Shown here one piece after another: positions 9,429 through 16,413 of a DNA stretch of 64,000 bases. The DNA is taken from the NCBI GenBank assembly GCA_947165685.1, contig CAMVBK010000009.1, positions 14,443-78,442 on the forward strand, read 5' to 3'. Origin of the DNA: F23-D06 sp947165685 (GTDB lineage: Bacteria; Bacteroidota; Bacteroidia; Bacteroidales; WCHB1-69). The position numbers were made by a program, and so were the translations under genes. Each line of letters starts with the position of its first letter. Position 1 is the first letter of the stretch. Under the pieces are notes generated by a model. It was not told the origin of the DNA. It searched no databases and was given only the letters and a program-made list of their open reading frames with translations.

Positions 9429-10247
9429 CTATTCGTTGGGTTGCATTTCCAACAGTTCGTCGTAGAATTCATCGTACATATCGACATAGTTGTCGTCATC
9501 GGGGTGTTGGAGGACGGGTTTGCCGGACTTCTCGACGTAGGTGAGCAGTTTTTTCTTGATGTCCTTGGTGAGGGCGATGCCGTCGGAGTAGTCGATGGCC
9601 GCCTGGATGATCTGGTCGTAGCCGGCCTTGCGGAAGTGCTTGAGCCCGGCGGTGGGGATGTTGGTCTGCTTGAGCTTCTTGGCGAAGTTGGGCGAGAACT
9701 TGTCGGGGAACTCGTCGGGCAGGATGGAGAACACCACGCGGGTGCCCTGCAGCAGCGGGTCGTCCTTATAGACGGTTTTCACGAAGAGCGGCACCAGGGC
9801 GGAGATCCAGCCGTGGCAGTGGATGACGTTCGGGTCCCAGCCGAGCTTGCGCACCGTCTCGATCACGCCTTTCGCGTAGAAGATGGCGCGGGAGTCGTTG
9901 TCGGGGTAGAACTCCCCGTTCTCGTCGTGGTATTGTGTCTTCCGCTTGAAGAAGTCCTCGCTGTCGATGAAGTAAATCTGCATCCGGACGTTCTGCAGCG
10001 ACGCCACCTTGATGATGAGAGGATGGTCGGTGTCCTCGATGATAATGTTCTGCCCGGAGAGCCGGATGACCTCGTGCAGCATGTGCTTGTGGTCGTTCAC
10101 GCAGCCGAATTTCGGCATGAATGTGCGAATTTCGTTCTCACGCTCCTGAATTCCCTGCGGGAGAAAACGGCAAATATTGGAGATGTAGCCCTCTGGAAAG
10201 TAGGGATAAATCTCGGGAGTGATGAATAAAACCTTCTTTTGAGCCAT
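9429..10247 (-). CDS. Glycogen/starch synthase-like protein (GT5 N-terminal domain only)
   Basis: 272 residues. The N-terminus KKVLFITPEIYPYFPEGYIS resembles the GT5 start, but the ADP-glucose-binding KxGG loop is replaced by PEGYIS. The typical VIHCHGWISALVPLF segment (~140-154) is present. Full GT5 enzymes are ~480-550 residues with a second Rossmann domain; here only the first domain is present and the tail is acidic. Such short GT5-like proteins occur in Bacteroidales next to DUF4270 genes. Because the donor-binding domain is missing, synthase activity is doubtful; a binding or regulatory role is inference. It is the first gene of the GT5-DUF4270-glmS unit. Confidence 0.85.
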   Translation of the reverse strand: MAQKKVLFITPEIYPYFPEGYISNICRFLPQGIQERENEIRTFMPKFGCVNDHKHMLHEVIRLSGQNIIIEDTDHPLIIKVASLQNVRMQIYFIDSEDFFKRKTQYHDENGEFYPDNDSRAIFYAKGVIETVRKLGWDPNVIHCHGWISALVPLFVKTVYKDDPLLQGTRVVFSILPDEFPDKFSPNFAKKLKQTNIPTAGLKHFRKAGYDQIIQAAIDYSDGIALTKDIKKKLLTYVEKSGKPVLQHPDDDNYVDMYDEFYDELLEMQPNE

Positions 10248-10265
10248 ATTTTTATTTTAAGACGG

Positions 10266-10273
10266 CAAAGATA
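10266..10273 (-). promoter_or_regulatory. -7 element for the GT5-DUF4270-glmS unit
   Basis: TATCTTTG on the minus strand, ~20 nt upstream of the start codon at 10247. A matching -33 box at normal spacing is not clear. It is divergent from the tRNA-Leu promoter. Confidence 0.65.
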
Positions 10274-10333
10274 CGATTTTTTTCGATACAAAATTTTTTT
10301 TTTCAAAAGTGGTGCACCATATCAAAAAAATTG

Positions 10334-10341
10334 TATTTTTG
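10334..10341 (+). promoter_or_regulatory. -7 element of the tRNA-Leu gene
   Basis: TATTTTTG ending 13 nt before the first base of the tRNA. The -33 box is weak. Confidence 0.7.
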
Positions 10342-10354
10342 CCGCGTCTTTCAA

Positions 10355-10441
10355 GCCCAGGTGGTGGAATTGGTAGACACGCTACTTTGAGGGGGTAGTG
10401 GGAGTACTCCCGTGCAAGTTCGACTCTTGTCCTGGGCACCA
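10355..10441 (+). tRNA. tRNA-Leu (anticodon GAG)
   Basis: The acceptor stem GCCCAGG/CCTGGGC pairs perfectly. The D arm carries GGTGGAATTGGTAGAC. The anticodon stem CTACT/GGTAG encloses the loop TTGAGGG, giving anticodon GAG (reads CUC/CUU). A long variable arm (GGGAGTACTCCC) marks the type II leucine class. The T arm has GTTCGAC, and CCA is encoded at 10439-10441. Confidence 0.96.
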
Positions 10442-10444
10442 CAG

Positions 10445-10472
10445 AAAAGCCGTTCGTCTGAACGGCTTTTTT
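10445..10472 (+). terminator. Rho-independent terminator of tRNA-Leu
   Basis: The stem AAAAGCCGTTC/GAACGGCTTTT with a 4-nt loop (GTCT) is followed by T residues, starting 4 nt after the CCA end. Confidence 0.92.
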
Positions 10473-10534
10473 GCTTGATGGACTGCGCGATTCCTCCCGT
10501 TCAAAAAAAAGTCGCGTCTGGATTGGAAAAATCG

Positions 10535-10542
10535 TACTTTTG
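10535..10542 (+). promoter_or_regulatory. -7 element for the FAD oxidoreductase gene
   Basis: TACTTTTG ends only 10 nt before the ATG at 10553, so the predicted transcript has a leader of a few nucleotides. Confidence 0.6.
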
Positions 10543-10552
10543 CGGCTCGAAA

Positions 10553-12061
10553 ATGATGAATACGAAACATGTCCATATCATCGGGGGCGGTGTCGGCGGC
10601 CTTTTCACCGCCGCGCTCCTTGCCAAGGAGGGTTTCCGCGTGACCGTTCTGGAACGCAGCCCCCACCTTGGCGGCGGCCTGCAGTCGTTCACCCGTCGCG
10701 GGGTGGCCTTCGACGCGGGCATGCATATCGTGGGCGGCCTCTGCCCCGGCGGCTCCCTTCACCGTATCTGCCGCTATCTCGGCATTCTGGACGAGATTTC
10801 CTACCGTCCCGTCGATGCCGACTGCATGGACGAGGTCTTCTGCTTCGCCGACGGGCACACCTACCGCATCCCGCAGGGGCGCGAGCCGTTCGCGGAGTTT
10901 TTCCAGCGCACTTTCCCGGGGGAACGGGAGGCCGTTCGCCGCTACACCGACCGTCTGTTCGGTATGGCCGAGCAGGTCGATTTCTTCTTCCTGCGCCCCG
11001 GCAGCGAGTCGGGACCGGGCTCCGATCCTGCGTTCTACCAATCGTCCGCGCAGCTCATCGCCGACCATGTCCGCGACCCGCGCCTGCGCAGTCTGCTGGC
11101 CTACCTCAGCCCGTTATGCGGCGGTGAGGCCGGTCACACGCCCGCCTACATCTTCGCTCTCATCAACTATCTGTATGTCACTGGTCAATTCCGTTTCGAG
11201 GGACCGGCCGAGCAACTGGCCGACGCCCTGGTGCGTCGCATTCGGCAGTGGGGCGGCGAGGTGCTCGTCAATGCCGAGGTCACGGGAATCGGATTTGAGG
11301 ACGGGAAGGTGAAAACGCTCGCCACCGCCGATGGCCGGGTCTTCGAGACGGATGCCGTTGTTTCGTCCATTCATCCGCAATCGTTATTGAAAACGATTGA
11401 TGGACAGTTGTTTACGAAGGCAGCGCGGAACCGTTTGGCCGCTGCCCCGAACAACTATTCGGCCTATTGTGTCTATGTGGTGCTGAAGGAGGGTACGTTC
11501 CCCTACATCAACCATCCGTGCTATTGCCTGGATCGTTACGAAGATGTGTGGGAGTTTGGCCGGTATGTGCCGGAGAGATGGCCGCGTAGTTTCGTCTATT
11601 ACACGCCGTGCGTGCGTGGACAAGGGCCGTATGCCCGCGCCCTGCAGGTGTTCGTCTTTTCCCCGTTCTCGATGTGCGAGCGCTGGGCGGGCACGACCGT
11701 CGGGTGGCGCGGCGCGGAGTACGAGGAGTGGAAAGCACTACACACAGATCTGATACTGAGAAAGTTAGAACAAAGGCATCCAGGTTTCCGCGCGCGCGTG
11801 GAGGCGGTCTATGACGCCACCCCGCTGACCATCCGCGACTATTTCAACGAACCGGAAGGCGCGCTCTACGGCCTTCGCAAGGACAGCCGCGACCCATACG
11901 CCGGCTATCTCCCGCTCCGCACCAAGGTCGGCAACTTCTTCATGACCGGCCAAAACGTCTATCTGCACGGTTGCTGCGGCGTTCCCCTCACCGCCGTGAT
12001 GACCGCCGAGGCGGTGATGGGAGAGAAGGACGGGATCGTGAAGAAGATTTGTGATGAGTGA
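10553..12061 (+). CDS. FAD-dependent oxidoreductase of the phytoene desaturase/CrtI-like family
   Basis: 502 residues. The N-terminus has the dinucleotide-binding motif HIIGGGVGGLFTAALLAKEG followed by VLERSPHLGGGLQSFTRRGV, the standard FAD site of the CrtI/amine-oxidase clan. MTGQNVYLHGCCGVPLTA near the C-terminus is the second FAD contact typical of phytoene desaturase-like and carotenoid isomerase-like proteins. The start is taken at 10553 (or 10556) because the frame upstream runs through the tRNA and terminator. The substrate is not known: no carotenoid genes lie nearby, and similar proteins in non-pigmented Bacteroidales have no settled role. The last codons merge into a heptamer array that contains the stop codon. 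Confidence 0.88.
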   Translation: MMNTKHVHIIGGGVGGLFTAALLAKEGFRVTVLERSPHLGGGLQSFTRRGVAFDAGMHIVGGLCPGGSLHRICRYLGILDEISYRPVDADCMDEVFCFADGHTYRIPQGREPFAEFFQRTFPGEREAVRRYTDRLFGMAEQVDFFFLRPGSESGPGSDPAFYQSSAQLIADHVRDPRLRSLLAYLSPLCGGEAGHTPAYIFALINYLYVTGQFRFEGPAEQLADALVRRIRQWGGEVLVNAEVTGIGFEDGKVKTLATADGRVFETDAVVSSIHPQSLLKTIDGQLFTKAARNRLAAAPNNYSAYCVYVVLKEGTFPYINHPCYCLDRYEDVWEFGRYVPERWPRSFVYYTPCVRGQGPYARALQVFVFSPFSMCERWAGTTVGWRGAEYEEWKALHTDLILRKLEQRHPGFRARVEAVYDATPLTIRDYFNEPEGALYGLRKDSRDPYAGYLPLRTKVGNFFMTGQNVYLHGCCGVPLTAVMTAEAVMGEKDGIVKKICDE

Positions 12062-12106
12062 CGAGTGATTTGTGATTTGTGATGTGTAATGAGTGATGAG
12101 TGTTTT
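12051..12106 (+). repeat. Heptamer array containing the stop codon of the FAD oxidoreductase
   Basis: Eight in-register 7-nt units (TGATGAG, TGACGAG, TGATTTG twice, TGATGTG, TAATGAG, TGATGAG, TGTTTTG). The TGA stop of the upstream gene lies inside the array. Confidence 0.85.
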
Positions 12107-12120
12107 GTTTCGTTATATTT

Positions 12121-12190
12121 ATTCCTTGAAAGCCCTGAAAGGGCGTCCTATGTCAGCCCAGGGTGAGCGTTAGCGAGCCCTGGGGCGAAT
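12121..12190 (+). repeat. Dispersed intergenic element, copy 1 (CCCAGGG/CCCTGGG hairpin)
   Basis: Contains the small palindrome GCCCTGAAAGGGC and a second arm pair CCCAGGG...CCCTGGG. A degenerate second copy at 38322-38390 keeps ATTCCTT, AGGGCG, GGGTGA and GAGCCCTGGG in the same order. Both copies lie upstream of genes for exported enzymes. Confidence 0.65.
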
Positions 12191-12263
12191 GAATGAAATG
12201 AATAAAATGAATAAAACGAATGAAATGAATAAAACGAATAAAACGAAACGAAACGAATAAATA
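12187..12263 (+). repeat. A-rich 5/10-nt tandem repeat upstream of the secreted hydrolase
   Basis: Units such as AATGAATAAA and AATAAAACGA repeat about seven times, then AAACG units, ending ~20 nt before the ATG at 12284. The period is 5 or 10 nt, unlike the 7-nt arrays. It may act as an unstructured leader. Confidence 0.7.
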
Positions 12264-12283
12264 GACCAAAACAAACAAATAAT

Positions 12284-13108
12284 ATGATGAAAAGAAGACC
12301 GATTAATACAGGAATCGTTGTGTTGACCGTATGTATGGCGTTGTGTGTTGGCAGTGTTTCCGCCCAGCGTCTCACGGAGTTTTTGCCCTCGAAAGGATGC
12401 GTCACGCGACCGGTCGACACCGCCGTGGTGGTCTGTCCCGGCGGCAGCTACTACTGGTTAGCGAAGCGCGGCGAGGGCTCCGAGGTGGCGCAGTGGCTGA
12501 ACGCCAACGGCTACGCGGCCTATGTGCTCGAATACCCGGTTTCGGGCTGGTGGTCGTGGTTCACGCACATCCGCCGGAGCTGCTGCACGCAGTATCCCGG
12601 ACAGCTCGATGCGCTGGCTGACGCCCTGCGCACCGTCAGGGCGAAAGGCTATGCGACGGTGGGTGTGATGGGCTTCTCCGCCGGCGGTCACCTGGTGCTC
12701 AGCGGCGCCGAGCTGCTGCCCGATAGCACCGCTCCCGACTTCGTGGCGGCCCTCTATCCGGTGGTCACCATGCGCGAGCCCTACGTGCACAAGCGCTCCC
12801 GACGCGGGCTTTTGGGCGAACGCCGCAGGCACGACCCCGCGATGCAGGACTCGCTCTCCATGGAGCTCCACGCCGATCGGGTGTGCTGCCCCGTCTTCCT
12901 GCTCAGCTGCGACGACGACCCCACGGTGGACTGGCACAACGCCGCCATGATGGCCGACTCGCTGTCCGTTCATGGCAAGCGGCACCGCATCCTGCGGCCC
13001 GCGACCGGCGGCCACGGCTTCGGGGTGAACCCGGAGAAGATGGCCGGCAAGGAGTGTGCCGTATGGCCCGCCGCCTTCCTGCGCTGGCTCCGGAACGAGA
13101 CGCGGTGA
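12284..13108 (+). CDS. Secreted alpha/beta hydrolase (acetylxylan-esterase/dienelactone-hydrolase-like)
   Basis: 274 residues with a signal peptide (~1-28, ending SVSAQ). The alpha/beta-hydrolase features are in order: oxyanion-hole strand VVVCPGGSYYW, nucleophile elbow GFSAGGH with the catalytic Ser, the acid in LSCDDDPTVDW, and the His in GGHGFG. The size fits single-domain carbohydrate esterases of the BD-FAE/Abhydrolase_3 group, which remove acetyl or feruloyl groups from hemicelluloses. The exact substrate cannot be told from sequence. It follows a dispersed element and an A-rich repeat, and its stop codon is followed at once by a heptamer array. Confidence 0.85.
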   Translation: MMKRRPINTGIVVLTVCMALCVGSVSAQRLTEFLPSKGCVTRPVDTAVVVCPGGSYYWLAKRGEGSEVAQWLNANGYAAYVLEYPVSGWWSWFTHIRRSCCTQYPGQLDALADALRTVRAKGYATVGVMGFSAGGHLVLSGAELLPDSTAPDFVAALYPVVTMREPYVHKRSRRGLLGERRRHDPAMQDSLSMELHADRVCCPVFLLSCDDDPTVDWHNAAMMADSLSVHGKRHRILRPATGGHGFGVNPEKMAGKECAVWPAAFLRWLRNETR

Positions 13109-13110
13109 GC

Positions 13111-13166
13111 GCTCAAAGCTCAAAGCTCTCAGCTCCCAGTTCTCAGCTCTCAGCTCTCAGTTCATT
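13111..13166 (+). repeat. Heptamer array 3' of the secreted hydrolase
   Basis: Eight in-register 7-nt units: GCTCAAA twice, GCTCTCA, GCTCCCA, GTTCTCA, GCTCTCA twice, GTTCATT. It begins 2 nt after the stop codon. Confidence 0.85.
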
Positions 13167-13190
13167 GTCGGGGCATATCCGGAATTTGTG

Positions 13191-13198
13191 TATTTTTG
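13191..13198 (+). promoter_or_regulatory. -7 element of the HAD hydrolase gene
   Basis: TATTTTTG, ~25 nt upstream of the ATG at 13224. Confidence 0.65.
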
Positions 13199-13223
13199 CG
13201 GCTCATCTAAAAGAGCATCGGAT

Positions 13224-13850
13224 ATGATAACAGACGGGATCACCCACATAGCCCTTGACATGGGCGGCGTTGTGCTCCACATCGACCACGAGCAGGCGGT
13301 GGCGCGCTTCGAGGAGATTGGCGTGGCCGACGCCCGCCGCTTCCTCAACCCCTACCACCAGCAGGGGATTTTCGGCCAGCTGGAGGGCGGCCTGATCGAC
13401 TCGGTCACTTTTGTGGACGTGTTGAGCCGCTTTGTCGGCAAGGAGTTGACATACGAGCAGTGCCGCTATGCGTGGCTCGGCTACTTGGGCGGGATCCCGG
13501 AGCGCAACCTGTCGGCCCTGCGGCGGCTGCGGCGCGAGGGCTTCCGGATCTGCCTGCTCTCGAACACCAACCCCTTCTTTTTCGAATGGGCGGAAAGCGG
13601 GGCGTTCGACGGCTGCGGCCACTCCATCCGCGACTATTTCGACAGTCTCTACGTGAGTTTCCGCTGCCGGATGCTGAAGCCTACGCGCGAGATTTACGAA
13701 TATGTGCTTCGTTGCGAGGAGATTCGGCCGGAACAGCTCCTCTTCGTTGATGACAGCGAGCGCAACACGGAAGCCGCCGCACAGTTGGGCATCCGGACGC
13801 TCCACGTGGAGACGAACGGGGACTGGGCCGCAAAATTGTTCGGCAAGTAG
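13224..13850 (+). CDS. HAD-superfamily hydrolase
   Basis: 208 residues. Motif I is degenerate: IALDMGGVVLHID has the first Asp, but the usual DxD Asp at +2 is Gly. Motif II is LLSNTNPF, the motif III Lys is in MLKPTREIYEYVL, and motif IV is LFVDDSERN. This matches the HAD-IA branch that includes YihX-like alpha-D-glucose-1-phosphatases. The start at 13224 is preferred over upstream in-frame codons because the promoter lies at 13191-13198. Loss of the second Asp, the general acid/base in phosphatases, may reduce or change activity. Confidence 0.85.
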   Translation: MITDGITHIALDMGGVVLHIDHEQAVARFEEIGVADARRFLNPYHQQGIFGQLEGGLIDSVTFVDVLSRFVGKELTYEQCRYAWLGYLGGIPERNLSALRRLRREGFRICLLSNTNPFFFEWAESGAFDGCGHSIRDYFDSLYVSFRCRMLKPTREIYEYVLRCEEIRPEQLLFVDDSERNTEAAAQLGIRTLHVETNGDWAAKLFGK

Positions 13851-13875
13851 TCTGGTCAAGGTTCCCAATATTTTG

Positions 13876-13883
13876 TATTTTTG
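13876..13883 (+). promoter_or_regulatory. -7 element of the phenylacetate-CoA ligase gene
   Basis: TATTTTTG, ~48 nt upstream of the ATG at 13931. Confidence 0.65.
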
Positions 13884-13930
13884 CGCCGCTTTTTTTTCAG
13901 GGCGGAAGCCTGAGTGTTATATAATATTGT

Positions 13931-15262
13931 ATGATGAACACGTCCAAAGACATCGAGTTTGCCTCCCCGGAGGCGATCAAAGCTTTCCAGGAGGAGAAAC
14001 TTCACGACGCGCTGGTCTATCTGCAGCGCCATTCGCGTTACTATCAGCGCATGTTTGACCGCTATGACATCAAGGTGGAGAAGATCCGCTGCATTGAGGA
14101 CCTGGTCAACATCCCGTTCACCGAAAAGAAGGACCTTCAGCTCTTCAACGAGGACTTCCTTTGCGTGCCCAAGGAGAAGGTGATCGACTATATCACCACC
14201 AGCGGCACGCTGAGCGACCCGGTGACCTTCTGTTGCACGGAGAAGGACCTGCGGCGGCTGGCCTTCAATGAGAAGAAGAGCTTCGAGTGCGCCGGGCTGC
14301 GTCCGGGCAACATCCTGCAGCTGATGGTTACCCTCGACAAGCGCTTCATGGCGGGCCTGGCCTACTTCCTTGGCCTGCGGGAACTCGGCGCATCAGTCAT
14401 TCGGGTCGGCAACGGCATCCCCGAACTGCAGTGGGACACCATCCGCCGCATCCGTCCCGACAGCATCATGTGCGTGCCGTCGTTCATCCCGCGTCTCATC
14501 CAATATGCCGAAGACCACGGCATCGACTACCGGAACTCCAGCATCCGGAAAATCATCGGGATAGGGGAGAGCCTGCGCAACCAGGACTTCTCGCTCAACC
14601 TCCTCGGCGAGCAGATCAAGTCGAAATGGGATGTGGAGTTGTATGCTACCTATTCCTCCACTGAGATGGGCGCGACGTTCAGCGAGTGCGCGTACGGCGT
14701 GGGCGGCCATGTGCATCCCGAACTCATCATCGTGGAAATCATCGGTGAGGACAACCTGCCGGTGCCCGATGGGGAGACCGGCGAGGTGGTGGTGACGACC
14801 CTCGGCGTGGAGGGTATGCCGTTGCTGCGCTTCCGCACGGGCGATATGTGCGCGAAAATCACCGAGCAGTGCCCCTGCGGGCGGAACAGCTACCGGCTCA
14901 CCCCTTTGGTTGGACGTAAGAACAATATGATCAAGTTGAAGGGTACCACGCTCTACCCGCCGGCCTTGATGGACGTGCTCAACAACACCCCCTTCGTGCA
15001 GAACTATGTCATCTACGTGCAGGACTCCCAGCAAGGCACCGACGAGGTGGTGGTGAAGGTGGGGTTGAACGCCGAGGCGGTGGAGGGCAATGTCCGTTTC
15101 AAGAGCCATCCCGAGGAGATTGTCAACGAGCTGAAGAACCGCTTCCGTGCGCACGTGCGCGTCGCGCCCTCGGTGGTGGTCGCCCCCGTGGAGGAGGTGC
15201 AGCGCATCAACTTCCCGCCCAGTGCCCGAAAACCGGTTAAGTTCGTGGATCTGAGGGGGTGA
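13931..15262 (+). CDS. paaK: Phenylacetate--CoA ligase
   Basis: 443 residues, the usual PaaK length. The N-terminal PaaK domain has RYYQRMFDRY and IPFTEKKDLQ. The AMP/phosphate-binding loop is TTSGTLSDPV, the adenylate-binding motif is YSSTEMG, the hinge is FRTGDM, and a C-terminal subdomain carries KLKGTTLYP. It activates phenylacetate or a related aryl acid to its CoA thioester. In anaerobic gut Bacteroidota this usually serves aromatic amino-acid metabolism. No paa or indolepyruvate oxidoreductase genes lie nearby. The last 26 bp overlap the convergent Rpn gene. Confidence 0.93.
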   Translation: MMNTSKDIEFASPEAIKAFQEEKLHDALVYLQRHSRYYQRMFDRYDIKVEKIRCIEDLVNIPFTEKKDLQLFNEDFLCVPKEKVIDYITTSGTLSDPVTFCCTEKDLRRLAFNEKKSFECAGLRPGNILQLMVTLDKRFMAGLAYFLGLRELGASVIRVGNGIPELQWDTIRRIRPDSIMCVPSFIPRLIQYAEDHGIDYRNSSIRKIIGIGESLRNQDFSLNLLGEQIKSKWDVELYATYSSTEMGATFSECAYGVGGHVHPELIIVEIIGEDNLPVPDGETGEVVVTTLGVEGMPLLRFRTGDMCAKITEQCPCGRNSYRLTPLVGRKNNMIKLKGTTLYPPALMDVLNNTPFVQNYVIYVQDSQQGTDEVVVKVGLNAEAVEGNVRFKSHPEEIVNELKNRFRAHVRVAPSVVVAPVEEVQRINFPPSARKPVKFVDLRG

Positions 15263-16235
15263 TGTTTTCCCCGCCAAGGGGTAGCGTCTCTCCCATCGAC
15301 AGTGTCTTTTCTTCCGTCAGACCTGTGATTTCCTCGACAATAGAAGGGGGAATTCCTTTGTCGAGCATGTCGCGGGCAAGTTTCCGCCTCTCTTCGCTCC
15401 GTCCTTTTTGCATCCCTTCTTCACGCCCTTGCAGCAAACCTTGCTGCAGCCCTTGTTGTAGCCCTTGTTGCAGCCCTTCCTCGCGTCCTTGCTGCAAACC
15501 TTTTTGCAGCCCCTCGTCCCGGCCGATGCCCTTCCAGGTGGCCTCCACGCTGACGCCGTCCCAGTATCTGTCGTAGAGGTACTCCTCCGCCTCGTCGTAG
15601 TTGATGACCTCCAGCAGTTTGACGGCCTTGGCGATGTCGGGGTCGGCGAGGAGTTCCGGCGCGGGTGTCCTCGTCTTGGCGGTCATCTCCGTGAAGTAGC
15701 GCATCCACAGGTCCTTCTTGGAGTCGCCCTTCACGGCCAGCTTCTTGTACTTTTCGATTTCGGCGAAGACGATCTTGAGCCCGTCGAAGACGCGGTCGGT
15801 GTGGTAGATGTGGACGAACTGGTAGGGGTGGTACCATTCGCTGAGCCCCTTGTGCAGGTCTCCGGTGACGAAGTTGAGGGAATAGACGGGCTTCAGGAGT
15901 TTGTAGCGTTCCCCCTCGTTGAGCTGGCGGACGTAGGCTTTTGAGGCGTTGAAGAAGACGCGCTTGAAGAAGTCGGACTCCCAGTTGAGCTGCATCTCGA
16001 CGAGGAAGGTCGCGCCGGCGGAGTCGGTGCAGTGCAGGTCGACGATGCTGTCCTTGCGGGTTGGAGTGTTGGGCATCAGTTCGGGCGGGAGGTAGCGCAG
16101 GTCGGTGATGGTGCGGCCCTCCTCCAAGGGGAGGAAGGCGTTGAGCAGGCTGGCGGCGAGGTCGATGTGCTCGCCGAAGACCTTCCGGAAGGTGACGTCG
16201 GTCACGGGGCTGAAGTATTTGCAGTAGTTCTTCAT
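15237..16235 (-). CDS. Rpn family/PD-(D/E)XK nuclease-type protein with Gln-Gly repeat tail
   Basis: 332 residues. The N-terminus YFSPVTDVTFRKVFGEH is the family signature (PDDEXK_2, Rpn recombination-promoting nuclease/putative transposase). The nuclease core is visible as DSIVDLHCTD followed by TFLVEMQLNW (D...ExQ). Residues ~250-290 are a run of GLQQG/GREEG units encoded by near-identical 15-nt repeats (15424-15510), which could vary in copy number. The start at 16235 is chosen because the upstream ATG at 16265 overlaps the promoter. Family members nick DNA and are often multicopy. The gene ends inside the convergent paaK gene. Confidence 0.88.
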   Translation of the reverse strand: MKNYCKYFSPVTDVTFRKVFGEHIDLAASLLNAFLPLEEGRTITDLRYLPPELMPNTPTRKDSIVDLHCTDSAGATFLVEMQLNWESDFFKRVFFNASKAYVRQLNEGERYKLLKPVYSLNFVTGDLHKGLSEWYHPYQFVHIYHTDRVFDGLKIVFAEIEKYKKLAVKGDSKKDLWMRYFTEMTAKTRTPAPELLADPDIAKAVKLLEVINYDEAEEYLYDRYWDGVSVEATWKGIGRDEGLQKGLQQGREEGLQQGLQQGLQQGLLQGREEGMQKGRSEERRKLARDMLDKGIPPSIVEEITGLTEEKTLSMGETLPLGGENITPSDPRT

Positions 16236-16254
16236 GACGACAAGTTTTAGGTTG

Positions 16255-16285
16255 CAAAGATACAACGGAAAAACGCTGTTGTCAA
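16255..16285 (-). promoter_or_regulatory. Promoter of the Rpn-type gene
   Basis: On the minus strand TTG (16283-16285), a 20-nt spacer and TATCTTTG (16255-16262), leaving a ~15-nt leader to the ATG at 16235. Confidence 0.75.
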
Positions 16286-16413
16286 GGGTTTTGCGAAATT
16301 TTTCTGTTGTCTGTTAATCAGACTGTTGCAATGTTTGATTTAACAATTCGATTCGGAATTGTAAATTTTTGAGCGCGGGTTTCGCAGGATTTTAAGGCTG
16401 TTCGACGAAATCC

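Noticed and set aside
10412..10552. Upstream extension of the FAD oxidoreductase frame
   Set aside because: It would translate through the tRNA 3' end and its terminator; the FAD-binding motif begins right after the ATG at 10553.
15237..16235. Insertion sequence transposase
   Set aside because: The protein is of the Rpn/PDDEXK_2 family; no terminal inverted repeats or target duplication were seen around it.
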